Below are positions 7,268 through 14,449 of a stretch of 23,444 nucleotides of DNA, piece after piece. Location of the stretch: the NCBI GenBank assembly GCA_035705495.1, contig DASSWB010000134.1, positions 1-23,444 of the forward strand. The letters run 5' to 3'. How positions within the stretch are numbered: position 1 is the stretch's first letter; every line of letters begins with the position of its first letter. Source of the stretch: DASSWB01 sp035705495. GTDB taxonomy: Bacteria; Bacteroidota; Bacteroidia; Flavobacteriales; Flavobacteriaceae. The notes beneath the pieces were generated by a model that searched no databases, was not told where the DNA came from, and saw nothing but the letters and a program-made list of their open reading frames with translations. The position numbers and the translations under genes were made by a program.

Positions 7268-8563
7268 CTATGGTTGATCTACAACCACGTTTTTCTTTTT
7301 GAAAGGCCGAATTATCAAACGTGCAGCTTTATCGAAGTTAATGTAATTGTAAGTCCAGTTAAAGAACGTTACGATCCGGTTTCTAAATCCAACCAAAAAC
7401 CACAGGTGGACGAACATCCAAATAAACCAAGCAATAAAACCACCGAATTTCAATTTTCCCAAATCGACCACAGCTTTGTTCCTTCCCACTGTTGCCATTG
7501 TACCTTTATCAAAGTACTCAAATGGAACAAGAGGTTTGTTCTTCAAGATCCTTTCAATATTCTTTGCGAGATGTTTTCCTTGCTGAATCGCTGGTTGTGC
7601 AACCATGGGGTGTCCTTTTGGATACTTCGCCGTTGCCATAAGCGCAATATCACCTACGGCAAAAATCGTTTCGTAACCTTCAACCTGGTTAAAAACATTG
7701 ACTTTGTAGCGATTTGCTCTTTCTACCAAAGCAGTCGCATTTAATCCTTTTACAGGTGCTCCGGTCACTCCCGCCGCCCAAATAAAAGTGAAGGTCTTGA
7801 ACTCCTTTTTTGTATTTGTTATGACTACTTCCCCATCGTACTCTTCCACCATGGTGTTCAAATGGATATCCACGCCTAGATTTCTCAGGAATTTTTCTGC
7901 CTTTTTCGAAGCATTTTCGCTCATAGGAGGCAAAACCCTTTCCATTCCCTCCAACAACTGAATTTTCATCTCGCTAGTGTCCAAATCCGGATAGTCATTT
8001 GGAATGATATTATTTTTCAATTCGGCAATCGATCCGCATAATTCTACGCCTGTTGGTCCTGCACCTGCAATCACAAAATTTAAAAGCGCTTTTCTTTCCT
8101 CCGGATCATCAGTGATTACCGCCTGTTCGAAGTTTTCTAAAATTAAGCTCCTAATATTCAATGCCTGCGGAATTGTTTTCATCCACATTGCATTTTTGGC
8201 AATACTCGCATTTCCGAAGAAATTCGTTCTGGAACCCGTTGCAATAATTAAATAATCAAATTTTAAATCGCCTATATTGCTGTGAATTGTTTTTTCACTT
8301 TCAGTAATTGAAAAAACTTCAGCCAAGCGGAAATAACAATTTTTATTTTTACGAATAATTTTTCTCAAAGGATAAGCGATAGAATCCGGTTCTAATCCTG
8401 CCGTTGAAACTTGATACAATAAAGGTTGAAAAGTGTGGTAATTGTGCCTGTCAATAAGTACAAGTTGAACAGGTAATTTACTCAAGCGTTTTGCTAAATT
8501 TATACCGGCAAAACCACCGCCAATCACAACAACGCGAGGCAGCTTAGAAGCGGGAATATTCAT
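7268..8563 (-). CDS. ndh: Type II NADH:quinone oxidoreductase (NDH-2)
   Basis: A 431-residue flavoprotein that oxidises NADH and reduces quinone at the membrane without pumping protons. FAD-binding VIGGGFAG (13-20), NAD-binding VIAGAGPTGVE (164-174), a third FAD contact AVGDIA (302-307), and the quinone-site pattern AQPAIQ (322-327; AQxAxQ). The C-terminal part (about 374-395), rich in Phe and Trp, followed by a basic tail fits the amphipathic membrane anchor of the family. Length is normal. It stands alone on the minus strand, has an exact -7 element upstream, and diverges from the ECF sigma factor gene. Confidence 0.95.
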   Translation of the reverse strand: MNIPASKLPRVVVIGGGFAGINLAKRLSKLPVQLVLIDRHNYHTFQPLLYQVSTAGLEPDSIAYPLRKIIRKNKNCYFRLAEVFSITESEKTIHSNIGDLKFDYLIIATGSRTNFFGNASIAKNAMWMKTIPQALNIRSLILENFEQAVITDDPEERKALLNFVIAGAGPTGVELCGSIAELKNNIIPNDYPDLDTSEMKIQLLEGMERVLPPMSENASKKAEKFLRNLGVDIHLNTMVEEYDGEVVITNTKKEFKTFTFIWAAGVTGAPVKGLNATALVERANRYKVNVFNQVEGYETIFAVGDIALMATAKYPKGHPMVAQPAIQQGKHLAKNIERILKNKPLVPFEYFDKGTMATVGRNKAVVDLGKLKFGGFIAWFIWMFVHLWFLVGFRNRIVTFFNWTYNYINFDKAARLIIRPFKKKNVVVDQP

Positions 8564-8577
8564 GATAATTGTTTTAT

Positions 8578-8585
8578 CAAATTTA
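8578..8585 (-). promoter_or_regulatory. -7 promoter element of ndh
   Basis: On the minus strand this reads TAAATTTG, an exact match to TAnnTTTG, 14 bp before the ATG at 8563. A TTG lies 12 bp further upstream, closer than the usual 17-23 bp, so the -33 element is unclear. Confidence 0.5.
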
Positions 8586-8630
8586 AAGTATTAAAGCCAA
8601 TAAACTTGATTCTATCTTAATAAAATTTAT

Positions 8631-8641
8631 CTTGTAACAAG
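8631..8641. promoter_or_regulatory. Short palindrome in the ndh/sigma-factor divergent gap
   Basis: CTTGT-A-ACAAG is a perfect 11-bp inverted repeat with a one-base centre, placed between the two divergent starts (8563 and 8683). It could be an operator for either gene, but a palindrome of this length can occur by chance in AT-rich DNA. Confidence 0.2.
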
Positions 8642-8682
8642 TCTGTTAATATCACTACTAACAATCCCATAAACATCGTTTT

Positions 8683-9177
8683 GTGAACAAGGAACTTGAA
8701 CATCAATTTGTAACAAATCTTGAGAAACATCAGAATATAGTGCATAAAATATGCAGTATTTATACGAATGACCAAGATTCGCATAACGATTTATTTCAAG
8801 AGATCACCATTCAGTTATGGAAAGCTTACCCAAAATTCAGGGGAGATTCAAAGTTCAGTACTTGGATGTACCGGGTCGCATTAAACACCGCCATTACATT
8901 ATACAGAAAATCGAAAAGATCAGTACAAACAATTGATTATGAACAGGTAGTTTTTAAAATCAAAGCGGAAGAATATGATGGAGAAACGGAGCAACAGTTA
9001 AAATTGATGTACAAGGCTTTGAAACAACTGAATGATATTGATAAAGCACTGGTTTTCCTTTATTTGGAAGATAAAAATTATAAAGAAATTTCTGAAACCT
9101 TGGGTATTTCAGAAGTAAATGCAAGAGTAAGAATGAACAGGGTAAAAACGAAATTAAAAAGTATATTAAATCCGTAG
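8683..9177 (+). CDS. ECF-type RNA polymerase sigma factor
   Basis: A 164-residue sigma-70 family factor of the two-domain ECF type. Region 2 (about 12-77) contains DLFQEITIQLW (36-46) and FSTWMYRVALN (58-68), the core- and -10-binding part. Region 4 (about 106-160) has KNYKEISETLGIS (131-143) as the helix-turn-helix that reads the -35 region. The start is GTG at 8683; the reading begins with NKELEHQF and no ATG fits. It is followed after 9 bp by a membrane protein gene and then a second one that overlaps it. No classical anti-sigma domain (zinc finger or FecR-like) is visible in these neighbours. Confidence 0.93.
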   Translation: MNKELEHQFVTNLEKHQNIVHKICSIYTNDQDSHNDLFQEITIQLWKAYPKFRGDSKFSTWMYRVALNTAITLYRKSKRSVQTIDYEQVVFKIKAEEYDGETEQQLKLMYKALKQLNDIDKALVFLYLEDKNYKEISETLGISEVNARVRMNRVKTKLKSILNP

Positions 9178-9178
9178 T

Positions 9179-9185
9179 AAGGAGA
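9179..9185 (+). promoter_or_regulatory. Shine-Dalgarno-like site before the sigma-linked membrane gene
   Basis: TAAGGAGAG directly precedes the ATG at 9187. A purine-rich site this close to consensus is unusual in this window, where most starts lack one. It supports the chosen start and efficient translation after the sigma factor. Confidence 0.5.
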
Positions 9186-9186
9186 G

Positions 9187-9813
9187 ATGGATGAACTGGA
9201 ATTATTAAAAAAGGATTGGAAAAACAGGGATAAAGATTTTCCCAAACTTTCCTATCAGCAGATATACAACATGCTCTTGAAGAAGTCATCTTCAATAGTA
9301 AAATGGATATTTATAATAAGTGTAACCGAATTTATATTTTGGGTGGTACTCGATTTTTTCCTTTCGACAAAAGAATCGGCCAAAACCATTGAAACATTGA
9401 ATCTGGAAACCTTCTATGTAATTGGAAACATTGTAAATTACAGTGTTCTCGTTTATTTTGTGGTTAAATTTTATTTGAATTTCAGAAAAATCAAAACGAC
9501 CGATTCGGCAAAAGAATTAATGCACAACATTCTAAAAACCAGAAGAATTGTTAAACATTACGTCTGGTTCAATTTAGGATTTTTCGCCCTTGGAGTTACG
9601 GTGACTTTTGCAATGGTTATGAACCACAAGGACACCATAGATTCTATGATCGAGGCACATCAGACCATCAAAATAGTTATTATTATCGCATTTTTCCTTA
9701 TTCTGCTCGGTTTGATGCTAGGCATTTTGTGGCTATTTTACCGACTCCTATACGGGATTCTTACGAGACGCTTAAAAAAGAATTACAAAGAATTGGAAAA
9801 TCTGGAAATGTAA
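9187..9813 (+). CDS. Sigma-linked integral membrane protein of unknown function
   Basis: I do not recognise a named domain. The 208-residue protein has a charged N-terminus with MDELELLKKDWKN and about 35 cytoplasmic residues, then four predicted transmembrane helices (about 37-59, 75-97, 124-145, 161-187) and a basic C-terminal tail. It begins 9 bp after the sigma factor stop behind a good ribosome site, and its stop overlaps the start of the next gene (TAATG). The short cytoplasmic N-terminus followed by membrane helices resembles the layout of a membrane anti-sigma factor, so a role in holding the sigma factor at the membrane is a reasonable but untested inference. Confidence 0.85.
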   Translation: MDELELLKKDWKNRDKDFPKLSYQQIYNMLLKKSSSIVKWIFIISVTEFIFWVVLDFFLSTKESAKTIETLNLETFYVIGNIVNYSVLVYFVVKFYLNFRKIKTTDSAKELMHNILKTRRIVKHYVWFNLGFFALGVTVTFAMVMNHKDTIDSMIEAHQTIKIVIIIAFFLILLGLMLGILWLFYRLLYGILTRRLKKNYKELENLEM

Positions 9814-10280
9814 TGAACGAAATTAAAAATATAGAAACAAGCGTAAAATCGGTTTTCGAAATAAATCCCAAACAATTGAAGCATTTTTCAAAATTTGAAA
9901 AATTACTGAGCGAACTGGAGAAAAAAGAGCTGACGCAAGATGTTGTATTTAAAATCAATCATGAGGTCGAAAAAGTAAACACAATAAGGGTGGCAAGAAA
10001 AGAGAATCCAGTTCTTTTGAAAAAAGCAAATGAACGAATATTAAAGTCTCTTCGCGAAGACTTAAAAATAGTGCCCAAAAACTATTACACCAATTTATGG
10101 TTGGCATTGGGAATATCTTCCTTCGGAATTCCTTTGGGTGTCGTTTTTGGCTTAAGTCTAAACAATATGGCCTTTTTGGGAATGGGAATTCCTATTGGAA
10201 TGGCTTTAGGAATTGCAATCGGAAAATCATTGGACAACAAAGCTTTTCAAGAAGGAAAATCTCTAAATCTGGAAATTTAA
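9813..10280 (+). CDS. Small two-helix membrane protein of unknown function
   Basis: A 155-residue protein with no domain I can name. Residues 1-90 are soluble, charged and probably helical (lysine- and glutamate-rich). Residues 93-138 form two glycine-rich hydrophobic helices with repeated small-residue patterns (GIPLG, GMGIPIG, GIAIG) suited to tight helix packing. The start is ATG 9813, overlapping the preceding stop as TAATG; an upstream in-frame extension to 9729 would overlap that gene deeply and is unlikely. It is the third gene of the sigma operon. Its stop codon overlaps that of the convergent acyltransferase gene by 4 bp. Confidence 0.82.
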   Translation: MNEIKNIETSVKSVFEINPKQLKHFSKFEKLLSELEKKELTQDVVFKINHEVEKVNTIRVARKENPVLLKKANERILKSLREDLKIVPKNYYTNLWLALGISSFGIPLGVVFGLSLNNMAFLGMGIPIGMALGIAIGKSLDNKAFQEGKSLNLEI

Positions 10281-11080
10281 TATTCCCATTGTCTCCTTTT
10301 ATTCAATTCTTCAATTGCTTCTAATTCTTCCTGCGGAATTACTTTTAGAAAAGATGGATGTTGTTCAATTGCATATTCTATCTTTTTTACAATTTCATCA
10401 ATCGTATCATTCTCATAATCAATTTGAAGCGGTTCTTTAATCTGAAAAGTTTGTAGAATACCACGTTTTTTGATCCGAATGCCTTTTTTGTCGAAAGAAC
10501 GCCTAAAACCGTCAATTACTATTGGGATAACAATCGGCTTATAATTTTTGATAATATGTGCGGTTCCTTTTCTAATTGGTTTGAAAGGTTTCGTGGTGCC
10601 TTGCGGAAACGTAATTACCCAACCATCTTTCAACGCGATTCCAATATTTTCGGTATCATTTAAGTTGACTTCCCTGTTTATTTCCTGTCCCTTTTCTCTC
10701 CAAGTACGTTCCACCGACACAGCGCCGGCATAGGCCATAATTCTAGGAAATAGCCCAGAACGCATAGTTTCCTTGGCAGCAACATAATAGATATTCAATT
10801 TGGGTTGCCAGATGTAACCCACATTTTTAATACTATCAATCCTACCGCTTAAACTGGCGTTGAAAACATGAAACATAGCCGCAACATCTGCATAATAAGT
10901 TTGGTGGTTCGAAACAAAAAGAACACCCGAATTTGGCAAATTTCTTATTATTTCAGAGCCTTCTATTTGCAATTCATTAAATCCGCGGTAACGTCGGTGC
11001 GATAAGACACCGAAAATCCTAATCAACCATTTTTTTAAAAACAGAAAATGACCAAAAGGATTTTTCTTGAACAATGCCAT
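10277..11080 (-). CDS. PlsC-like lysophospholipid acyltransferase family protein
   Basis: A 267-residue 1-acyl-glycerol-3-phosphate acyltransferase-type protein, expected to transfer a fatty acyl group to a lysophospholipid or related alcohol at the inner membrane. The catalytic block is SNHQTYYADV (57-66): His59 and Asp65 are separated by five residues, not the four of the classical HX4D. The second block is FPQGTT (158-163) in place of FPEGTR. A third, IVIPIVIDGFRR (183-194), fits block IV of the family. These variants sit in an otherwise intact protein, so they look like a subfamily trait and not decay. Actual substrate unknown. An exact -7 element lies 23 bp upstream. The repeat array separates it from the Nudix gene on the same strand. 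Confidence 0.87.
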   Translation of the reverse strand: MALFKKNPFGHFLFLKKWLIRIFGVLSHRRYRGFNELQIEGSEIIRNLPNSGVLFVSNHQTYYADVAAMFHVFNASLSGRIDSIKNVGYIWQPKLNIYYVAAKETMRSGLFPRIMAYAGAVSVERTWREKGQEINREVNLNDTENIGIALKDGWVITFPQGTTKPFKPIRKGTAHIIKNYKPIVIPIVIDGFRRSFDKKGIRIKKRGILQTFQIKEPLQIDYENDTIDEIVKKIEYAIEQHPSFLKVIPQEELEAIEELNKRRQWEY

Positions 11081-11103
11081 AAATTAAATTGGTTAACAAC
11101 CGA

Positions 11104-11111
11104 CAAATATA
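11104..11111 (-). promoter_or_regulatory. -7 promoter element of the acyltransferase gene
   Basis: On the minus strand this reads TATATTTG, an exact match to TAnnTTTG, 23 bp before the ATG at 11080 and between the gene and the repeat array. This argues that the acyltransferase has its own promoter and is not only read through from the Nudix gene. Confidence 0.5.
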
Positions 11112-11129
11112 CTGAATTGCTTACAATGT

Positions 11130-11345
11130 ACTACCTCGATGCAGGCATACGATGTATCAAATTCCCAAAAAAGACAAATCCCAAATTCCAAAAAGGAAAA
11201 AACGATGCAAGCATACGAGGTATCAAATTCCAAAAAGGAAAAAACGATGCAAGCATACGAGGTATCAAATTCCCAAAAAAGACAAATCCCAAATTCCAAA
11301 ATGGAAAAAACGATGAAAGCATCGGGAAATAAATCCTAAAAGATT
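11130..11345 (+). repeat. Modular intergenic repeat, copy 2 (three blocks)
   Basis: The head ACTACCTCGAT (11130-11140) is followed by blocks of 66 bp (11141-11206), 42 bp (11207-11248) and 66 bp (11249-11314), then a tail of the form seen in copy 1 (11315-11345, ending CCTAAAAGATTA). Each block starts with GCARGCATACGA, continues with TATCAAATTCC and ends with GGAAAAAACGAT. The 42-bp block lacks a 24-bp internal piece around AAAAAAGACAAATCCC. Block lengths are multiples of three, so several frames stay open without coding meaning. The array fills the gap between the Nudix stop and the acyltransferase promoter, opposite in orientation to both genes. Confidence 0.93.
11305..11324 (-). terminator. 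Candidate intrinsic terminator of the Nudix gene, formed by the repeat end
   Basis: Read on the minus strand, CGATG-CTTT-CATCG (11324-11311) forms a 5-bp hairpin with a four-base loop and is followed at once by six T (11310-11305). It lies about 20 bp beyond the Nudix stop codon and in the right orientation. The stem is short, so strength is uncertain. Confidence 0.5.
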
Positions 11346-11985
11346 AAAGAACCTGATTCAGCATGTCTTTAATTTCACTGAGAATCATTCCGGTAGCTCC
11401 CCAAACAATTTTTTCTTTCAGAATAAAGGCTGGAGTTTCAATACGTTCCGCATAAGAAGTGGAAATATTTTTTATCACTAAACTTTTCTCATCCAAAAAA
11501 TCATCAAGATTGATTTCCAATACTTCTTCAACTTCATCTTCCTGCGGAATCAATGTTGGCGTGGCATCCAAAATCCCAATAAATGGATAAACCCAAAAAT
11601 TACTTGGCGGAATGTATAATTTGGTCAAGGACTTGATTACTGTTATCGATTCTTTTGGTATGCCTACTTCTTCTTCTGTTTCCCTCAAGGCAGTTTCTTG
11701 TAAATTTTCATCACCAGGTTCAACTTTCCCGCCCGGCAAACCGATTTGTGCGGAATGAACACCTTGATACGTATTTCTTAAGATGAGAAGTAAATGTGTT
11801 TGATTTTTTAAATCGGGAAAAAATAAGGCCATTACCGCAGCATCCCTTGAATTGGAGGTATCCAGATTTAAGTTTTGTAGATATTTCTTTCTTATGGAAG
11901 GCGCCAGTTTTTCATGGGATTCAACTCCCGGAAGCTGCAATTTTTCTAAATTTGAAATCTTAATTTTAAATGCATCAAAATTCAT
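11344..11985 (-). CDS. Nudix hydrolase, CoA pyrophosphatase-like
   Basis: A 213-residue Nudix protein. The Nudix box spans about residues 85-109: GGKVEPGD, then Glu93, Arg101, Glu102, Glu105, Glu106 and Gly108. The distance from the first glycines to Arg101 is one residue longer than the common consensus, as usual in the CoA diphosphohydrolases (NudL/NUDT7 group), and the preceding HSAQIGLPGG (77-86) corresponds to their HxGQxxFPGG motif. The expected reaction is cleavage of CoA or acyl-CoA to phosphopantetheine and 3',5'-ADP; this is inferred from family. I choose ATG 11985 because MNFDAFKIKI fits family N-termini; an in-frame ATG at 12051 would place 22 unrelated residues inside the cyclophilin gene. 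Its start codon overlaps the divergent cyclophilin start by 2 bp. Confidence 0.9.
   Translation of the reverse strand: MNFDAFKIKISNLEKLQLPGVESHEKLAPSIRKKYLQNLNLDTSNSRDAAVMALFFPDLKNQTHLLLILRNTYQGVHSAQIGLPGGKVEPGDENLQETALRETEEEVGIPKESITVIKSLTKLYIPPSNFWVYPFIGILDATPTLIPQEDEVEEVLEINLDDFLDEKSLVIKNISTSYAERIETPAFILKEKIVWGATGMILSEIKDMLNQVL
11947..11954 (+). promoter_or_regulatory. -7 promoter element of the cyclophilin gene inside the Nudix gene
   Basis: TAAATTTG, an exact match to TAnnTTTG, lies 29 bp before the cyclophilin ATG at 11984, within the first codons of the Nudix gene on the other strand. Because there is no intergenic space, the promoter has to be inside that gene. Confidence 0.45.
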
Positions 11986-12721
11986 GTACCGATATTTGTC
12001 AACTATTATTTTCCTTTTCATTTTAACCAGCTGTGAAGATAAAGAATCCAAAGAAAAATTAGACGCTAATCCGCAGTTTCAATCTGTCGATACGCTAAAA
12101 AAAGAACAGGAACAGGATTTTTCAGAAGTAAAAAAAGAAGAGAATATCAAAATGACAGATACTTCCAACGGACCAATTTTGGTTCAGGAAGAAGTGATTC
12201 CTTTTTTGACGAAATATGCAAACGAACACGACGAAACCAAAATCCGGATAAAAACTGAATTCGGTAATATTGACATTGTTCTTTTTAAAGATACCCCACT
12301 CCACCGAGCAAATTTTCTTCTTCTTACGAAGGAAGATTATTATGATGACACCTATTTTTATCGAGTGGTAAAAGGTTTCGTCATTCAAGGTGGCGATTCA
12401 GATAATCTTTCCACAAGTAAAAAAAGGGCCAAAATAGGTTCCTATTTAATTCCGAATGAATACACCAACAACCACCCACATGTTCGTGGATCATTTGCCG
12501 CGGCGAAATTTACGGAGCAAAATGTAAGCAATGCTTCTTCTCCATTCGATTTTTATATTGTGCAGAGCAAAAATGGAGCGCCTCATTTAAATGGAGAGCA
12601 TACGGTTTTCGGACAGGTTGTAAAAGGTATGGATGTAGTTGATAAAATTGCGCAACAGGAAATTGGCGAGGGCGAATGGCCGCTTCAAAATATTCCCATG
12701 GACGTGGAAATTATTGATTAG
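11984..12721 (+). CDS. Cyclophilin-type peptidyl-prolyl isomerase, lipoprotein
   Basis: A 245-residue exported foldase catalysing cis/trans isomerisation of proline peptide bonds in the envelope. A short signal peptide ends in the lipobox LTSC (14-17); Cys17 is followed by Glu-Asp-Lys-Glu, which may direct it to the surface. Residues 18-80 are a charged linker. The cyclophilin domain runs from about 85 to 245, with IRIKTEFGNIDIVLF at its start and FYRVVKGFVIQGGD (125-138; catalytic Arg127). The usual SQFFI motif is replaced by SPFDFYI (186-192) and the usual MAR by AAK (172-174), so the active site deviates from the classical one. The start is ATG 11984, directly before the signal peptide; it overlaps the Nudix ATG in CATG. 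The stop overlaps the RDD gene stop by 4 bp. Confidence 0.92.
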   Translation: MYRYLSTIIFLFILTSCEDKESKEKLDANPQFQSVDTLKKEQEQDFSEVKKEENIKMTDTSNGPILVQEEVIPFLTKYANEHDETKIRIKTEFGNIDIVLFKDTPLHRANFLLLTKEDYYDDTYFYRVVKGFVIQGGDSDNLSTSKKRAKIGSYLIPNEYTNNHPHVRGSFAAAKFTEQNVSNASSPFDFYIVQSKNGAPHLNGEHTVFGQVVKGMDVVDKIAQQEIGEGEWPLQNIPMDVEIID

Positions 12722-13434
12722 GATTGTTGTGTATAATAATTGTAATCCATAATCACGTGATGAAGAAAATCGATTGGTTTTTCTTCAGGGACGACTTCCA
12801 TAACATCGGCAACACGTTTTGAAAGCGAAATAATCACGTTATAATTACTTTTGGATTTAGAACTATTGTACAAATTTTTGATGGTTTGAATTTCTTCATC
12901 TTTAAAAACTGTGACTTGAGGATATTTGGGAATATGATTTTCCGGAATATCCACAAGTATCGTATGGTTAAAGCCAATCCGAGAAGTTTCTGAAATAACC
13001 GTTGTACCCGCGGCAATGTCTCCTACCCTCTGTCCTTTTCCGCTAAAGAGAATACTTACAACCGCTACACCGCCCATTGTAATTGTGATATCAATAAAAC
13101 GCAAAAGCCACCGAATCAAATAAACTGAAAAAGTAGGTCTGGAACCGTCAAGTTTAACAACCCTTAATTTCAAAACTGCTTTTCCGGGCGTTCGTCCGTC
13201 CCAAAAAGTTTCCCATAACAAAAAGTAAAGTAAAAGTGGCAATCCCATTATAGAGGCGTATATCCATCTATTTATGTTTTCCAAGTTCAAAAAACCCATC
13301 ATGATGCTCACAATGATTTCATATGAAATCAAAATCGCTGCGTCAATTAAAAAAGCCAAAATTCTTTCTCCAATACCTGCCGTCTTTTGGGAAATACTTA
13401 CATTTTGAGCAGTTTCTATTTGAAAATTATCCAT
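12718..13434 (-). CDS. RDD family membrane protein
   Basis: A 238-residue protein with the RDD domain: Arg24 and Asp31 in GERILAFLIDA (22-32), the motif GRTPGKAVLKLRVV (80-93), RWLLRFID (108-115) and GQRVGDIAAGTTVI (134-147). About three membrane helices (about 25-47, 60-76, 112-130). Residues 150-238 form a charged soluble tail. Specific function is unknown; some RDD proteins elsewhere have been linked to ion or Na+/H+ transport, which I cannot assign here. It diverges from the SpoIIM-like gene with only 34 bp between starts, and RDD genes commonly accompany SpoIIM/MoxR/DUF58 clusters, so it probably belongs to that module. Confidence 0.92.
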   Translation of the reverse strand: MDNFQIETAQNVSISQKTAGIGERILAFLIDAAILISYEIIVSIMMGFLNLENINRWIYASIMGLPLLLYFLLWETFWDGRTPGKAVLKLRVVKLDGSRPTFSVYLIRWLLRFIDITITMGGVAVVSILFSGKGQRVGDIAAGTTVISETSRIGFNHTILVDIPENHIPKYPQVTVFKDEEIQTIKNLYNSSKSKSNYNVIISLSKRVADVMEVVPEEKPIDFLHHVIMDYNYYTQQS

Positions 13435-13468
13435 TAAATCTGTTTCTTTGAGACCTCATTGTAAAATT

Positions 13469-14449
13469 ATGCGTGAAGCCGCTTTCGTGAAGCAAAATAA
13501 GGATAAATGGATAAGATTTGAAAGTGTCCTTCAAAATAATATTTCTATTTCCCCCGACGAACTTTCGGCTTTGTATATCGAGGTAACTGATCACCTGAGC
13601 TATGCACAAACTTTTTATCCGAATAGCAATACGTTGAAGTACCTTAACAGTATTTCAACCTTGGCGCATCAAAAAATCCACAAAACCAAAAAGGAATCCA
13701 GAAATAGATTATTCGATTTTTTCCTCAAAGAATTTCCGTTGGAATTTTACCATTACCAAAAACAACTATTGATAAGTTTAGCGGTCTTTGCCGTTTTTGT
13801 AGCTGTCGGCGCCTTTTCGGCTTCAAGTGATGCCGCTTTTGTAAGGGCAATTTTAGGCGATGGTTACGTGAACATGACCTTGGAAAACATTGACAATCAA
13901 GATCCCATGGCCGTTTATAAAGAAATGGGCGAAATGGATATGTTTCTCGGAATTACGTTAAACAATATCCGAGTCGCGCTTTTTGCTTTTTCCCTAGGCA
14001 TATTAGCAGGTTTGGGGACCGTTTTCATTCTCATGCAGAATGCGATCATGGTCGGATCGTTTCAGTATTTCTTTTACGATCACGGTCTTCTGTGGGAATC
14101 GGTTAGGACGATATGGATTCACGGAACTATAGAAATCTCAGTGATAATTATCGCGGGCTGTGCTGGATTGGTGGTGGGAAAAAGTATGTTGTTCCCCGGA
14201 ACCTACACAAGATTAACTTCATTTACAAAAGGTGTAAAAGCGGGTTTAAAAATCGTTATCAGTACCATTCCATTTTTTATTATTGCAGGTTTCCTTGAAG
14301 GATTTGTCACCCGACATACTGAAATGCCCGATTGGCTTGCAATTTCAATCATCGGTACGTCTTTGGCACTTATTTTATATTATTACGTTTTTTACCCAAT
14401 TCAGTTAAACAAAAGAAGAAAAAATGATGCAGAACTACATTCAGTTTAA
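13469..14449 (+). CDS. SpoIIM-like (stage II sporulation protein M family) membrane protein
   Basis: A 326-residue integral membrane protein. Residues 1-90 are a charged helical cytoplasmic part starting with MREAAFVKQN, which fixes the start at 13469; an in-frame ATG at 13448 adds seven residues. Several membrane helices follow (about 100-120, 168-196, 221-246, 266-284, 296-312), with the conserved IHGTIEI (217-223) and AGFLEGFVTR (282-291). In Bacillus SpoIIM acts with SpoIID and SpoIIP in septal peptidoglycan remodelling during engulfment; this organism gives no sign of sporulation, so that role does not carry over. It is the first gene of a six-gene cluster and overlaps the next by 26 bp. 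Confidence 0.9.
   Translation: MREAAFVKQNKDKWIRFESVLQNNISISPDELSALYIEVTDHLSYAQTFYPNSNTLKYLNSISTLAHQKIHKTKKESRNRLFDFFLKEFPLEFYHYQKQLLISLAVFAVFVAVGAFSASSDAAFVRAILGDGYVNMTLENIDNQDPMAVYKEMGEMDMFLGITLNNIRVALFAFSLGILAGLGTVFILMQNAIMVGSFQYFFYDHGLLWESVRTIWIHGTIEISVIIIAGCAGLVVGKSMLFPGTYTRLTSFTKGVKAGLKIVISTIPFFIIAGFLEGFVTRHTEMPDWLAISIIGTSLALILYYYVFYPIQLNKRRKNDAELHSV

Noticed and set aside
7211..7744. A 177-codon + strand open frame
   Set aside because: It lies antisense to the end of the NADH dehydrogenase gene, whose conserved motifs are unbroken; its translation resembles no protein family.
11048..11339. Open frames of about 60-94 codons on both strands across the repeat array
   Set aside because: They arise because the repeat blocks are 66 and 42 bp (multiples of three) and lack stops. 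The translations are low-complexity repeats in several frames at once, and one starts inside the acyltransferase gene.
13435..13468. Promoters for the RDD and SpoIIM-like genes in their 34-bp gap
   Set aside because: TTTCTTTG (13443-13450) and TAATTTTA on the other strand each miss one consensus base, and neither has a -33 element. The space also forces overlap with the coding starts, so I do not call them.
13469..14449. Sporulation role for the SpoIIM-like protein
   Set aside because: No other sporulation gene is present and the organism appears to be a flavobacterium; the name reflects only the protein family.
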